Source: Cyprinodon diabolis (taxonomy: Eukaryota; Chordata; Actinopteri; Cyprinodontiformes; Cyprinodontidae). Taken from it: a stretch of 64,000 bases of DNA. The first letter of the stretch is position 1. Each line of letters begins with the position of its first letter. The notes below the pieces were generated by a model. That model did no database searches. It saw nothing but the letters and a program-made list of their open reading frames with translations, and was not told the origin of the DNA. Position numbers and translations under genes: made by a program. Shown here piece by piece: positions 1 through 14,157 of the stretch. The DNA is taken from the NCBI GenBank assembly GCA_030533445.1, contig CM060065.1:7261474-7325473 (forward strand). The letters are read 5' to 3'.

Positions 1-3000
1 ATCCATCCATCCATCCATCCATCCAACCATCCATTAACCATACATCCATCCATCCATTAACCATCCATCCATCCATCATTCCATTAACCATCCATCCATC
101 CATCCATCCATTAACCATCCATCCATCCATCCATCCATTAACCATCCATCCATCCATCCATCCATCCATCCATCCATCCATCCATCCATCCATCCATCCA
201 TCCATCCGGCCATTTTCTGTCAGGCCAAGCGGGGTCGCGAGGATTACTGGTGCCCATCTCCAGCTGTCTACACCCTTGACAGGTCGCCAGTCCATCACAG
301 GGCGGGGACATAAAATTACTTAAATTAATTACAATGTATCGCTTATTTTATGTTTGAATCTTGAATTAGAGTCCATCCATCCATTAACCATCCTTTAACC
401 ATCCATCCATCCATCCATCCATCCATCCATCCATCCATTAAGCATCCATTAACCATCCATCCATCCATTAAGCATCCATTAACCATCCATCCATCCATTC
501 ATCCATCCATCCATCCATTAACCATCCATCCATCCATTAACCATCCATCCATCCATCCATCCATCCAACCATCCATTAACCATACATCCATCCATCCATT
601 AACCATCCATCCATCCATTAACCATCCATCCATCCATCCATCCATTAACCATCCATCCATCCATCCATTAACCATCCATCCATCCATCGATCCATTAACC
701 ATCCATCCATTAACCATCCATCCATCCATCCATCCATCCATCCATCCATCCATCCATCCATCCATCCACCCATCCATTAACCATCCATCCATTAACCATC
801 CATCCATCCATCCATCCATTAACCATCCATTAACCATCCATTAACCATCCATCCATCCATCCATCCATCCATCCATCCATCCATCCATCCATTAACCATC
901 CATTAACCATCCATCCATCCATTAACCATACATCCATTAACCATCCATCCATCCATCCATTAACCATCCATTAACCATCCATCCATCCATCCATCCATCC
1001 ATCCATCCATCCATCCATCCATCCATCCATCCATTAACCATCCATTAACCATCCATCCATCCATCCATCCATCCATCCATCCATCCATCCATCCATCCAA
1101 CCATCCATTAACCATCCATTAACCATCCATCCATCCATTCATCCATCCATCCATCCATTAACCATCCATCCATCCATCCATTAACCATCCATCCATCCAT
1201 CCATCCATCCAACCATCCATTAACCATACATCCATCCATCCATTAACCATCCATCCATCCATCATTCCATTAACCATCCATCCATCCATCCATCCATCCA
1301 TCCATTAACCATCCATCCATCCATCCATCCATTAACCATCCATCCATCCATCCATCCATCCATCCATCCATCCATCAGGCCATTTTCTGTCAGGCCAAGC
1401 GGGGTCGCGAGGATTACTGGTGCCCATCTCCAGCTGTCTACACCCTTGCCAGGTCGCCAGTCCATCGCAGGGCGGGGACATAAAATTACTTAAATTAATT
1501 ACAATGTATCGCTTATTTTATGTTTGAATCATGAATTAGAGTCCATCCATCCATTAACCATCCTTTAACCATCCATCCATCCATCCATCCATCCATCCAT
1601 TAAGCATCCATTAACCATCCATCCATCCATTCATCCATCCATCCATCCATTAACCATCCATCCATCCATTAACCATCCATCCATCCATCCATCCAACCAT
1701 CCATTATACATCCACCCATTAACCATCCATCCATCCATCCATTAACCATCCATCCATCCATCCATTAACCATCCATCCATCCATCGATCCATTAACCATC
1801 CATCCATTAACCATCCATCCATCCATCCATCCATCCATCCATCCATCCATCCATCCATCCATCCATCCATTAACCATCCATCCATTAACCATCCATCCAT
1901 CCATCCATCCATCCATCCATTAACCATCCATTAACCATCCATTAACCATCCATCCATCGGTCCATCCATCCATCCATCCATCCATCCATCCATCCATCCA
2001 TCCATCCATCCATCCATCCATTAACCATCCATTTACCATCCATTAACCATCCATCCATCCATCCATCCATTAACCATCCATCCATCCATCCATTAACCAT
2101 CCATCCATCCATCCATCCATCCATCCATCCATTAACCATCCATCCATCCATCCATTAACCATCCATCCATCCATCCATCCATCCATCCATCCATCCATCC
2201 ATCCATTAACCATCCATCCATCCATCCATCCATCCATCCATCCATCCATTAACCATCCATCCATTAACCATCCATCCATCCATCCATCCATCCATCCATC
2301 CATCCATTAACCATCCATTAACCATCCATCCATCCATTAACCATCCATCCATTAACCATCCATCCATCCATCCATTAACCATCCATTAACCATCCATTAA
2401 CCATCCATCCATCCATCCATCCATCCATCCATCCATCCATTAACCATCCATCCATCCATCCATCCATCCATCCATCCATCCATCCATCCATCCATCCATC
2501 CAACCATCCATTAACCATCCATTAACCATCCATCCATCCATTCATCCATCCATCCATCCATTAACCATCCATCCCTCCATCCATTAACCATCCATCCATC
2601 CATCCATCCATCCAACCATCCATTAACCATACATCCATCCATCCATTAACCATCCATCCATCCATCATTCCATTAACCATCCATCCATCCATCCATCCAT
2701 CCATTAACCATCCATCCATCCATCCATCCATTAACCATCCATCCATCCATCCATCCATCCATCCATCCATCCATCCATCCATCCATCCATCCGGCCATTT
2801 TCTGTCAGGCCAAGCGGGGTCGCGAGGATTACTGGTGCCCATCTCCAGCTGTCTACACCCTTGACAGGTCGCCAGTCCATCGCAGGGCGGGGACATAAAA
2901 TTACTTAAATTAATTACAATGTATCGCTTATTTTATGTTTGAATCATGAATTAGAGTCCATCCATCCATTAACCATCCTTTAACCATCCATCCATCCATC

Positions 3001-4679
3001 CATCCATCCATCCATTAAGCATCCATTAACCATCCATCCATCCATCCATTAAGCATCCATTAACCATCCATCCATCCATTCATCCATCCATCCATCCATT
3101 AACCATCCATCCATCCATTAACCATCCATCCATCCATCCATCCAACCATCCATTAACCATCCATCCATTAACCATCCATCCATCCATTAACCATCCATCC
3201 ATCCATCCATTTACCATCCATCCATCCATCCATTAACCATCCATCCATCCATCCATTAACCATCCATCCATCCATCGATCCATTAACCATCCATCCATTA
3301 ACCATCCATCCATCCATCCATCCATCCATCCATCCATCCATCCATCCATCCATCCATCCATCCATCCATTAACCATCCATCCATTAACCATCCATCCATC
3401 CATCCATCCATCCATCCATTAAATATCCATTAACCATCCATTAACCATCCATCCATCGGTCCATCCATCCATCCATCCATCCATCCATCCATTAACCATC
3501 CATTTACCATCCATTAACCATCCATCCATCCATCCATCCATTAACCATCCATCCATCCATCCATTAACCATCCATCCATCCATCCATCCATCCATCCATC
3601 CATCCATCCATCCATCCATCCATCAATTAACCATCCATTTACCATCCATTAACCATCCATCCATCCATCCATCCATCCATCCATCCATCCATCCATCCAT
3701 TAAGCATCCATTAACCATCCATCCATCCATTCATCCATCCATCCATTAACCATCCATCCATCCATCCATTAACCATCCATCCATTAACCATCCATCCATC
3801 CATCCATCCATCCATTAACCATCCATTAACCATCCATTAACCATCCATCCATCGGTCCATCCATCCATCCATCCATTAACCATCCATTTACCATCCATTA
3901 ACCATCCATCCATCCATCCATCCATTAACCATCCATCCATCCATCCATCCATCCATCCATCCATCCATCCATCCATCCATCCATCCATCCATCCATTAAC
4001 CATCCATTTACCATCCATTAACCATCCATCCATCCATCCATTAAGCATCCATTAACCATCCATCCATCCATTAACCATCCATCCATCCATCCATTAACCA
4101 TCCATTAACCATCCATTAACCATCCATCCATCGGTCCATCCATCCATCCATCCATCCATCCATCCATCCATCCATCCATCCATCCATCCATCCATCCACT
4201 AACCATCCATTTACCATCCATTAACCATCCATCCATCCATCCATCCATTAACCATCCATCCATCCATCCATTAACCATCCATCCATCCATCCATCCATCC
4301 ATCCATCCATTAACCATCCATCCATCCATCCATTAACCATCCATCCATCCATCCATCCATCCATCCATCCATTAACCATCCATCCATCCATCCATCCATC
4401 CATTAAGCATCCATTAACCATCCATCCATCCATTCATCCATCCATCCATCCATTAACCATCCATCCATCCATCCATCCATCCATCCATCCATCCATCCAT
4501 CCATCCATCCATCCGGCCATTTTCTGTCACGCCAAGCGGGGTCGCGAGGATTACTGGTGCCCATCTCCAGCTGTCTACCCCCTTAACAGGTCGCCAGTCC
4601 ATCGCAGGGCGGGGACATAAAATTACTTAAATTAATTACAATGTATCGCTTATTTTATGTTTGAATCATGAATTAGAGT
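1..4679. repeat. ATCC/ATTAACC satellite with higher-order repeats
   Basis: The tract is built from runs of ATCC alternating with ATTAACC variants. It is broken by four copies of a non-ATCC module at about 208-372, 1378-1542, 2793-2956 and 4515-4679. Each module starts with GGCCATTTTCTGTCA (AGGC in copy 2) and ends with GAATTAGAGT. After the first three copies the array restarts with the same phrase, ATTAACCATCCTTTAACC, so the real unit is module plus ATCC block, with periods near 1170, 1415 and 1722 bp. The module resembles the dispersed repeat at 6584-6850, which suggests the array grew from one such insertion. Open frames here, such as minus-strand MDGWMDGW peptides, only reflect the tetranucleotide. 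Confidence 0.95.
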
Positions 4680-6583
4680 AGAAAAATGACTGAATAATTA
4701 AATGTTACATCTGCTTATCTTATAATTTTTTGTTTCATTGGTCCTCCATATAACTCAGGGATCACATCACAATGATTGTGTAAACCATCTTGTGACCCCC
4801 TACTTGGTGGCTAACTTGTGAACACCCCAGTCTCGAGACATACTGTAAAAAAAAAAAACAACAAAAAAAACTGAACGATGTTCTGCCACTTAGGTTCAGC
4901 CAAAGATAACCAAACTAGTTTAATGTAATCCTGACACTTCAACATAAAGGTATTAACCAAAATTAAATGTTGTTATTAGATGTTAATAGGACTGGATTTG
5001 TTTTTTTTTAGGCTTAGCGGCATGTCATTAAGATGGAAATTTCTTATATCCAGATTCTTTTTCCATTGCTGCTGAAAATAGCTTTAGTCATTATAGATCC
5101 TGGGTTCTGTGTTGTTCTTTAATTGAACTTTGTTATTTAGTTTGCTTGAAATTGTTTTTTGTTTGTTTAATTAATATAAAGAAACACAAAAATGTATTCA
5201 TGACAACTACTTTACCTAGTTAAATCAACTAGTTCCACATAATGAGCTTAACTGCAACATTACTTTATCAAATTCAATTAATAAAATACTATTTTGTTAA
5301 TTCACTCAATAATATTAATTAAACTGAACCAAACTGGCATAGCTGACATTTAATAGCATCTTCTGAATTGAACTTCACAGCATTAAGATACAAAAAGTCA
5401 ACAATGCTGGCTTTGATGATCTGATCATTTGGTTTCCCTTAATTATTATTCTTTAATTAAACATTTTTTACTCTGCTACCTGAACTACCTCTACCCCTAC
5501 CTGAACTTCAATGAAACCAGTTGACCTGTAGCCTAGGCGGAAGTTCATCCGCCTACGACACAACCAGTAAGCTTAGAACCACACCTCCTTGAAAGCCAAC
5601 CAGAATCCAAAGTTTATCTTAAAAGGCCTCCGATCTGCACTTGTCTGGTCCTGTGCGCAGGTGGTGGATGCGCTGTGACTTCATTTAGATGACCCCGTTT
5701 CAATCCACCTCCTGCCCCTCCTCCACCATTGTAGCTAAAACTTCATCAGTTTCATTCCTCCCGAACTCTTACTGCCTTTAAACCGGTCCGGCAAAAGACC
5801 GCCATGTTGAGCCAGGTTCTGCCAGAGGTTTGTTCCCAATGTCGAGTTTTTTCTCTCCACTGTGGCTTTGTGCTTGCTCATCATGGACAGGTTCTCTCAA
5901 CCTGTGTTATCCAACTGGACTTCCACCTTCCAGGTCCCTGAGTGAAGCTCTAGTATCAGCTAAAGCAGTCCACTGGATCTCCCCATAAAGCTCAGCATAC
6001 CATCTCATCAAGCAGCAGTCTACAGACTGACCAACTTCATCTATCTCCACTCCACCACCAGTTTCAGGCCTGGGGGGAAACAGCCCTATTCTTTACTCCT
6101 GTTCATGCATATTAATCAAAATGCAGCGCTATGTTTCCTGCCAAGGTCTGAGTGCTGAAGGCAAAGTAATTGTACATTTGTACATTTCTCCTAATTGTAT
6201 TTTCTCTCCGTGTGAGGTTTTCAGATTGAAACAGCTTCACAAAAATTTCAAAATTAATAAAAAAATGCTGATTAATGCTATATAGCTGTTAGATTCTTCA
6301 TAGACAGTGTGTAAATAATGGTTAAACATTTTTTGATTAACTGTAAGAACTGTTATTGTCCAGTAATATAATCTCAGTTATTCCTATTTCAATGGGGATG
6401 ACATTAACAATCTCTGTGTTTTAGCTTTTCTTTTTTCAGATACTGACTGTAAAATTCTTTGTCTAAAATGAAAGTCGGTTTTTCAGAGATGCTTTTCTGT
6501 ATGCATCTGAAATAAATACCCTTCATTCATTTGTTCATTCATTCATTTAATATGGTAAACAACAAAAAACAAAAAAACACAGT
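4680..6583. other. No gene seen; AT-rich, possible LINE 3' UTR scrap
   Basis: No convincing coding frame is visible. About 5822-5887 contains a GAGTTTTTTCTCTCCACTGTGG-like phrase of the kind found in 3' UTRs of fish L2-type LINEs, but this is weak. A short ATTC run lies near 6520-6550. Confidence 0.4.
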
Positions 6584-6850
6584 ATGGCATACCATCCATC
6601 CATCCATCCATCCATCCATCCATCCATCCATCCATCCATCCATCCATCCATCCATTTTCCATCACGCTTATCCCAAGTGGGGTCGCTAGGGGTGCTGGTG
6701 CCTATCTCCAGCTGTCTACGGGCGAGAGGCGGGGTTCACCCTGGACAGGTCTCCGGTCCATTGCAGGGCAACACAGAGACAAACATGATAAACAACACAC
6801 ACACACACTCACACGTAAGGGGAATTTAGAGAAGCCAATTAACCTACGGC
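6584..6850 (+). repeat. Dispersed fish repeat beginning with (CCAT)n
   Basis: A (CCAT)n run at about 6592-6654 leads into a GC-richer segment with phrases such as GGTGCCTATCTCCAGCTGTC and CCATTGCAGGGC, then an ACAC run. The same core occurs in the satellite modules at 1-4.7 kb and, reversed, at 11659-11753. I recognise the pattern as common in teleosts but cannot assign it to a transposon class. The 81-aa open frame across it is not a gene. Confidence 0.75.
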
Positions 6851-7978
6851 AAACCACCATGAACAAAAATTACAACCATGAGACCATGTGAAGTTCATGG
6901 GATTATTTTGTAAGGGGTACGTCTGGACAGTTCAGCATTCCTAAAAAAGAGTCTAATCCTGATATCTCTCGCTTACGTGGATACAGGAGGGGTAACAATA
7001 AAGGGAGCTGTTTGTCTTCCATGTTGGAAGATAACACCAATAAATAATCCATCTTTACATATTTGCTGATAGTAGACTTTAGACGGCCTAATAAAGCAGA
7101 TATAGGATCATTAAAGTGATCAATAAATGTCAGGTCCAGAATGGGTTATTGCAGCACTGTTCAATCCGTGTCTCCCAGTCATCTCTTCGTTACCTCAGAC
7201 TCGCTCAGGGACCAGCAGCTCACCGTGACCTCACACTCCCAGATGGAAACCAATATCACACGTTTTATTTTTACTACTTAGGCTAGCGTAGACGTTTTAC
7301 AATCCTTTTTGCCCCCTTTTATTTATCAGATATTATTATTTGCGCCAGGCCCTTAGAGTCAGATAGTCAATGTTTAATCTCTCCATCGAGCCAACAAAGT
7401 ACTCTAGTTTTGGATGACCGTGGTTCTTCTGTGCCCAACCTGGACTCTGGACTCCTTTTATTATCAAAGCTCCAGACTGTTCCATTAAGGCAGGCTATTA
7501 ATAAATAAAAATAGGATGGTGCTATCTTGATACCTTGTTTTATCTGACCTGTATTTAACCTGTTTTTATGTTTTTTCTTGTTATGCACTGATCTTCTTGA
7601 GCACTTTGATCCCCATTATTGTGGTTAGACAAACAAATGGCTGAACATGATTAAATACTGCAGACTAGTTCTGCTGATCTCACCAACTGACACTCCTTTA
7701 AACTAGAGAATAAAAATGATCCTGGTTCACCGAAGCCTTGTTTAGATTTATTTTCATGTGTCAGAAATTTACAGAGAATAGATTGTTTTTAAAATATACA
7801 TTTCTGAATGAGCTCTAACTAAAAATATATTTTAAATATAAAATTTATATTTTAAATATGGCTAGTTTTTAAATGTAGTTATTTAAAGATATATTTAGTA
7901 TATAATGAAATATGTATCGAAATATATAAATATATATTAACATTTAATACATTTTATAATAATATTTAGATTCAGATT
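6851..7978. other. No gene seen
   Basis: AT-rich sequence with no recognisable domain on either strand. The short minus-strand frame at 7367-7588 resembles nothing I know and lacks supporting signals. Confidence 0.4.
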
Positions 7979-8064
7979 ATATATATATATATATATATAA
8001 AAAAAAAAAAACTGTTTTCTCACCCCTCGTGGGGTGGTATGTGTCATCCTCAAGCTCGGGTCCT

Positions 8065-9190
8065 CTACCAGAGGCCTGGGAGGTTGAGGGTTCTGCGCAG
8101 TATCTTAGCTGTTCCTAGGACTGCGCTCTTCTGGACAGAGACCTCTGATGTTTTACCTGGGATCTGCTGTAGCCACTCTCCCAGTTTGGGGGTCACAGCC
8201 CCCAGTGCTCCAATTACCACTGGCACCACTGCTGCTCTTACTTTCCACATCTTTTCTAGCTCCTCTTTCAGCCCTTGGTATTTCTCAAGCTTCTCGTGTT
8301 CTTTGTTCTTGATGTTGCTGTCGCTTGGGATTGCCACATCTATCACTACTGCCTTCTTCTGCTGTTTGTCGATCAACACGATGTCTGGTTGGTTAGCCAT
8401 CACCTGTTTGTCAGTCTGGATCTTGAAGTCCCATAGGATCTTAGCTCGGTCATTCTCAACTACCTTAGGAGGTGTCTTCCATTTTGACCTTGGGACTTCC
8501 AGCCCATACTCATGGCAGATGTTCCTGTATACTATGACAGCTACCTGGTTGTGGCGTTCCATGTATGCACTTCCTGCCTGCATTTTACACCCTGCTGTTA
8601 TGTGCTGTATTGTTTCAGAGGCATCTTTGCACAGTCTGCATTGGGGGTCCTGCCTGGTGTGGTAGACCCTGGCCTCTATTGATCTTGTACTGAGTGCCTG
8701 TTCTTGTGCTGCCATGATTAGTGCCTCTGTGCTGTCCTTCAGTCCAGCCTTTTCCAGCCACTGGTAGGATTTTTTGATATCAGCCACTTCTTCTATTTGT
8801 CTGTGGTATATGCCGTGCAGCGGCTTGTCCCTCCATGATGGTTCTCCTTCCTCTTTCTTGTCCTCGCTTTCGGTTTTCTCCTGCCTGAGGTATTCACCAA
8901 GCCATTTGTCTTTGGGGGCCATCTTTCTGATGTACTCCTGGGTCTTAGTTGTTTCATCCTGGACAGTGGTCTTGACACTCACTAGCCCTCGGCCTCCCTC
9001 GCTACGCTTGGTATACAGTCTCAGGGTGCTGGATTTGGGGTGGAACCCTCCATGCATTGTGAGGAGCTTTCTTGTCTTGATGTCAGTGGCCTCTATCTCC
9101 TCCTTTGGCCAGTTTATTATACCAGCGGGGTATCTGATGACTGGTAGGGCATATGTGTTGATGGCTTGGATCTTGTTTTTCCCATTCAGC
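8065..9190 (-). pseudogene. Rex6 restriction-like endonuclease part
   Basis: This is the C-terminal half of the Rex6 polyprotein. Numbered from the Met at 9057, a CCHC-type knuckle (C-x2-C-x8-H-x4-C) occupies 140-157, starting CRLC. It is followed by the endonuclease core with PD at 224-225 and a second acidic residue, Asp240, in VVIDVAIPSD. In R4-clade elements this nuclease nicks the target DNA to prime reverse transcription. The frame is open upstream of the Met to about 9190, where the frameshift separates it from the RT half. It runs to its stop near 8065 without further breaks. The same domain recurs in fragments at 35.4-36.2 kb and 48.2-48.4 kb. Confidence 0.9.
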
Positions 9191-10500
9191 TGAACTGCCT
9201 TACTCTTTGTAGGTATTTAGCTGTGGCAGTCTTTCTTGCCATCTCCTCGTGGTTTCCGTTAGCCTGTGGCACCCCAAGGTATTTGTAGCTGTCCTGCACA
9301 TCTGTAATGTGGCCTTCTGGTAGTTCAACCCCCTTGGTTCTGATCATCTTCTCTCTCTTTGAGACCATGCGACCGCACTTGTCCAGTCCGAATGACATCC
9401 CAATGTCGTTGCTGTAGATCCTGGTAGTGTGGATCAGTGAGTCGATGTCTCGCTCACTCCTGGCATACAGCTTGATGTCATCCATGTAGAGGAGGTGACT
9501 GATGATTGTTCCACTTCGGAATTGGTATCCATAGCCAGTCTTTGTGATGATCTGGCTGAGGGGGTTCAGGCCTATGCAGAACAGCAGCGGGGATAGTGCA
9601 TCACCCTGGTATATGCCGCACTTGATGGTGACTTGTGCTATTGGCTTTGCATTGGCTTCCAGACTTGTTTTCCACAGCTTCATTGAGTTCTTGATGAAGG
9701 CTATTAGAGTCCTGTTGATCTTGTACATTTCCAAGCATTCCAGTATCCATGTATGTGGCATTGAGTCATAGGCTTTCTTATAGTCAATCCAGGCAGTGCA
9801 CAGATTTGTCTGCCTGGTCTTACAGTCTCGAGTGACTGCTCTATCCACTAGTAGCTGGTGCTTGGCTCCTCTGGTGTTACTGCCTATTCCCTTCTGGGAA
9901 GGGTGCATGTATTGAGCCATGTGCCTATTCATCTTAGCCGCTATGATGCCTGACAGGAGCTTCCATGTTGTACATAGGCAAGTTATTGGCCGGTAGTTGG
10001 ATGGGGTTGTTCCCTTCTGGGGATCTATCATGATCAGGATTGTCCGTCCTTGGGTTAACCATTCTGGGTGGGTCCCATCCATCAGCAGTTGGTTCATTTG
10101 TGCTGCGAGGCGTGCATGAAGTGCGGTTAGTTTTTTCAGCCAGTAGGTGTGGATCATGTCAGGGCCTGGTGCTGTCCAGCTCTTCATACCTGCCGCTCTT
10201 TCTTGGACATCTGCCGTTGTAATGGTTACTGGTTCTTGTTCTGGGAGATTGCTGTGATCTGTTCTAAGATCTTCTAGCCACTGAGCATTGGTGTTGTGGG
10301 ATGCCTCCTTCTCCCATATGTTTCTCCAGTACTGTTCAGTCTCAGCCCTGGGTGGATCTGATCTTGAATTACCCTGCCACTGTGAGTAAACTTTGGATGG
10401 GTTGGTGGAGAACACCTGGTTTATTCTCCTGGCTTCTGCTTCTCCCTTGTATCTCTTTAGGCGGGTGGCCAGGGCGGCGAGTCTTTGTTTGTTTTTTCTA
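9186..10500 (-). pseudogene. Rex6 reverse transcriptase part, frameshifted
   Basis: This encodes the RNA-directed DNA polymerase of the Rex6-like element. In the 409-residue frame starting at 10415, the fingers motif YRPITCLCTTWKLL is near residue 140, WIDYKKAYDS at 209-218 holds the first catalytic Asp, GIYQGDALSP is at 267-276, and YMDD at 310-313 supplies the other two catalytic Asp residues. Coding similarity continues upstream of the ATG to about 10500, so that Met is internal and not the true start. The frame ends at a stop near 9186. The element's coding sequence continues in another frame (9057 and upstream), so a small indel has split the original single ORF. The RT motifs themselves look intact. 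Confidence 0.9.
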
Positions 10501-10539
10501 GAGCCTCAGGAATGGACAGCTTGTTGTACTTAGGTAACC

Positions 10540-10648
<109 letters not shown>

Positions 10649-13600
10649 GGAGTTTTTGGTATCTATGTTTTAACTCAAATTTTAAATATCTATTTAAATA
10701 AAATGCTTGATTTTAGGTATCATTGGAATATATAAGATTTTCATTTATATTTATGTGCTCGTTAAAAAAAAGACCACAAATTCAAAGTTTAAGTCTTGAG
10801 ATGGGACTTGAGTTTAAACACTAAAGTCAAATTTGAGACCCAGAAGACTGGAAAATAATCAAGATCTAGATAAGTAATTTTTCCTTAAAATAAGTGCATT
10901 ACTTCTTGGATTGAGGAGGTAAAAGAGACATTTTGCCAATGGAACGAGAAAATTTACATTTAAAATAATAAAACACAATTGCATTGTCTTATTTAAGTGC
11001 ATTTAACCTAAATATCTTATTTTATGAGTAAAAATACTCATTCCATTGGCATCATCTTATTTACCTGCTCAATTAAATTTTTTAACCTATTTCTAGATTG
11101 TTTTCCCAGAGTTGACTTGGTCTCACCTCAACATCTAATTATTATTTTAATTCTTTTTGATTTAGAATTAAAAATAGTCTCATTCAGGCAAATATTTTTT
11201 GTCTGAAAGAAATAGAAAAAAAAGTGGAGGAAGTAAATTATACTCAGAAGTAAATTAATTATTTTTCACTTATATTCCTTTAAAGATTTATGTTGAACAT
11301 ATTGACTTTTCCTAATATTTAACAGAAAAATCTAGCATCGCACAAATCAAACCTCCTATTTAGTCTCCTAGCAGCTTTTTCTATGGGGGTTCATTTTTTG
11401 GTAATTTTAGTTCTAGTTTTAATGTTAATGATTCTTGTCCAGGAACAAATCTTAACTGCAGATTCTCTTTCAGATTCAAGTCCGCACTTTTATAACATTA
11501 TGACATTAATTCTAGTCTAAGAAAAATGTAATAAACATGTTTAGATTACCCTAATCCCTAATCTGCTAGCAATGTTAGAGCCTTTGTCATTAATGGTGAA
11601 GTTTGAAAGCGACTGATTGGAGTGTATTTTTATTTAGAGGTATCAAAAAGTAAAAGCAACCCCGCCTCTCGCCCATTGACAGCTGGAGATAGGCACCAGC
11701 ACCCCTCGCGACCCCAATTGGGACAAGCGTGTCAGATAATGGATGGATGGATATTTTTGAAAGAAAAAAAATGAAAACAAAAAAAGACAGAAAAAAAAGA
11801 TTTGAAACAACTTTTCAGGTTACATTTTTTGCTTCAGTTCTAGATGTTCTTTTTTTAAATTTTAAACTGCTGTCCTAATGGCGAGGGGCGGGGCTTAGAT
11901 GACATGGGGTGTGGATGGATGCCTGTCAGTTTAGGAGCCTTGGCATAATATTCCCAGGTGTGGCATTAAGTAAACATAGGAAATAGAAAAGTCTTTAAAC
12001 AATAATTTATTACCTATATGTATGTGACTAGATTTTATCAGTCAAACTGTTTCTTTTCAATCTGAGGTGTTTTAATCATTCATTTTCAGTTTCAAATCAT
12101 TTTAATTTTGATTTAAAAATGTCTTTCAGTTTCTTTTTTTTTAGTTTCCAAATGATTTTTTGTGTCTTCTTTTTCAATTTTTATTTTTATATTGTTTTTA
12201 TATTTATTTTTCTGCTTTTTTTTTTTTTAAATGGCTCCACTTTAGCTCCATACACCAGCATATAAGGATTCATCAAGATGAGAACAGGAATAAAACCCAA
12301 TAATAGGTGAAACGACTGCCAGGTTAAGAGAGACCGCAGCCAGGCAACCCATATTATTGATTTGCCTTTTGAGCTGGCAAACAAAGCTAAACACACAGTG
12401 AGGGAGTGGGACATCACTCAGGCTGATTTCTAACAGGGACAACTCAACCTAAAGGGGATAAGAATAAAGCTTTAACAAGTCATTAATGCAACAAACGTAA
12501 TCTATACAGTGCTCCATACATACTAATAGGTTATTCAGCTGGTGCAGGATAGTGAAGCTTCATTCAGTTAAGCTTCATGGTATTAATAGGTCTATAATAA
12601 ATGCAGTTCGTCTTACTGATCAGACATCATTTCCTGTTGGAACCCCACCCGCTTTAAATGAGGCCAATCAGGGAGCAATAATTCAACCGTATCATGCAGG
12701 TGTTGAGCTGCAGGGACACTTTTAGGACAGCGGTGCAACGTGAGAGGGCCTCCTGTCAGGTGTGATTTCAGCTCTGATCTGAAATGCTTAGATCCTGTTT
12801 TTTGTCTTATATAAACAGGATCTTATTCATCTCAAATGAAAAGCTTTTTAAAGATATCAGAACAAACTTCTCTGACAAAGGTTAGCCCCTCCCTCCCCAT
12901 CTGCCCTCCACAAACAGGTTTCTACAACCAGCATACTGTAGATCCTTTACGCCAAAAACTTCAATAAATAATACATTTCAGATGAAAATCTCCACATCAA
13001 GGTCAAAGTAAAGCTGAGACTTACCTTTCCACTAACGGCCATCAGACACCTAGGCTAAGGGCAGCTGTTTCCACTCCAGCCGGCTGTTTATGTTTGCCGT
13101 GGGAAAGGAGGGCAGGCAGAGCAGTCCTCTATGCCAACCCCCCACCCATTACCAGCAGCTACTCTCTTTATATAACATTCTTCAGGTAACGCCCAGTTCA
13201 GCTACAATTACCTGGGAAGGACCTTTTTTTTCTCCCCTCCAGGAAGGAAAGGCCGGCTGACAAACTGCATCTATAAACACACAGGTTACTTTGCACTGAA
13301 GAGATGTAATAACGCTCTCTCTGATTAAGAACCACAGGCAATGAATGGAGTGAGTTTTGTTCCAGTATTGTAGCAGCGGAAAAAAACAAAAAAAACAACT
13401 TTCTTTAAAAATTGAAATTTGGAAAAAAAACAACCAACAAACAAAAATGAATCCAGAAGCAAAACTTTGAAAAAACTTCATAATCAAAAGAAAAGTTTTG
13501 ACAGGAATTTTAGGTTTTATTTTTTCCAAATGTTTTTATTTCAAAGTTTTTTCAGATCTTTTTTACAGATATCTTTTTTTATTTATTTCTCCTGCGTAAA

Positions 13601-14155
13601 AGTAGCACATATAGACCCGAAGGTTTGACACCATTTCTGTTTAATTTAAAGGGAGGACGGTCCACTCAGGTTTTTGGCTGCTACACAAACAAGCCATGTA
13701 TCCTGAAATCTGAATTACACCACTTTGATCACTCATTGACAAGCGAGAAGATACACGTCCTCTTACTCACATGTTGGCTAAGAACAGGAAAGGAAGAATC
13801 AGGACCTCACAGAGAAAGAACAGGGACACTGTCAGCATATGTGTGAAACTTAAAACTTAAGTAAACAAAACAAGAACATTCAAGGTTTCATGTTTCCAGT
13901 TAGATGTCTTTTAATGTAAGCCTTCACAAACATTCTAGGCCTTGAACGTTTTTTCTTGAATTCAAAAACTTTCCAGGATTTGAAGGACCTGTAGGAAATG
14001 TCTAAATAAGACACCAAAAATTAAGGAGCAAATTACAGACTATATTTTTGGCCATAAACTTCCCTCTCATCGATCTTTCTTCTTCCAATACTCCTCTCTC
14101 CTCCAGGTACTTTGACTCAGTCCTTGAAAAATACAACTGAAAATAGTATTTGACA
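10649..14155. other. No gene seen; AT-rich intergenic or intronic DNA
   Basis: Long AT-rich sequence with poly-T stretches (for example 12220-12232 and 13387-13430) and scattered open frames of 60-115 codons, none with a recognisable domain. The only identifiable piece is the reversed dispersed repeat at 11659-11753, listed separately. Confidence 0.5.
11659..11753 (-). repeat. Reversed copy of the (CCAT)n-led dispersed repeat
   Basis: GACAGCTGGAGATAGGCACC and CCCCAATTGGGACAAGCG, ending in GGATGGATGGATA, are the reverse complement of the core at 6650-6760. The (CCAT)n end is short here. Confidence 0.8.
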
Positions 14156-14157
14156 TA

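Larger units (their letters stand above)
8022..10536 (-). mobile_element. Rex6-like (R4-clade) non-LTR retrotransposon, 5' truncated
   Basis: Read on the minus strand, this carries a reverse transcriptase followed by a C-terminal restriction-enzyme-like endonuclease, the R4/Dong/Rex6 layout, unlike LINEs with an N-terminal APE endonuclease. The 5' end is cut at about 10536, just outside the RT domain, as expected from incomplete reverse transcription. The 3' end runs through a short UTR to a T/A-rich stretch and a TA run at 7979-7999. A second TA run (10541-10648) abuts the other end, so the element sits inside a TA microsatellite. Frameshifts near 9190-9200 and upstream of about 10495 show it is inactive. 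Confidence 0.93.

Noticed and set aside
499..4433. Many minus-strand open frames of MDGWMDGW type
   Set aside because: They are translations of the ATCC satellite; every phase is open for the same reason.
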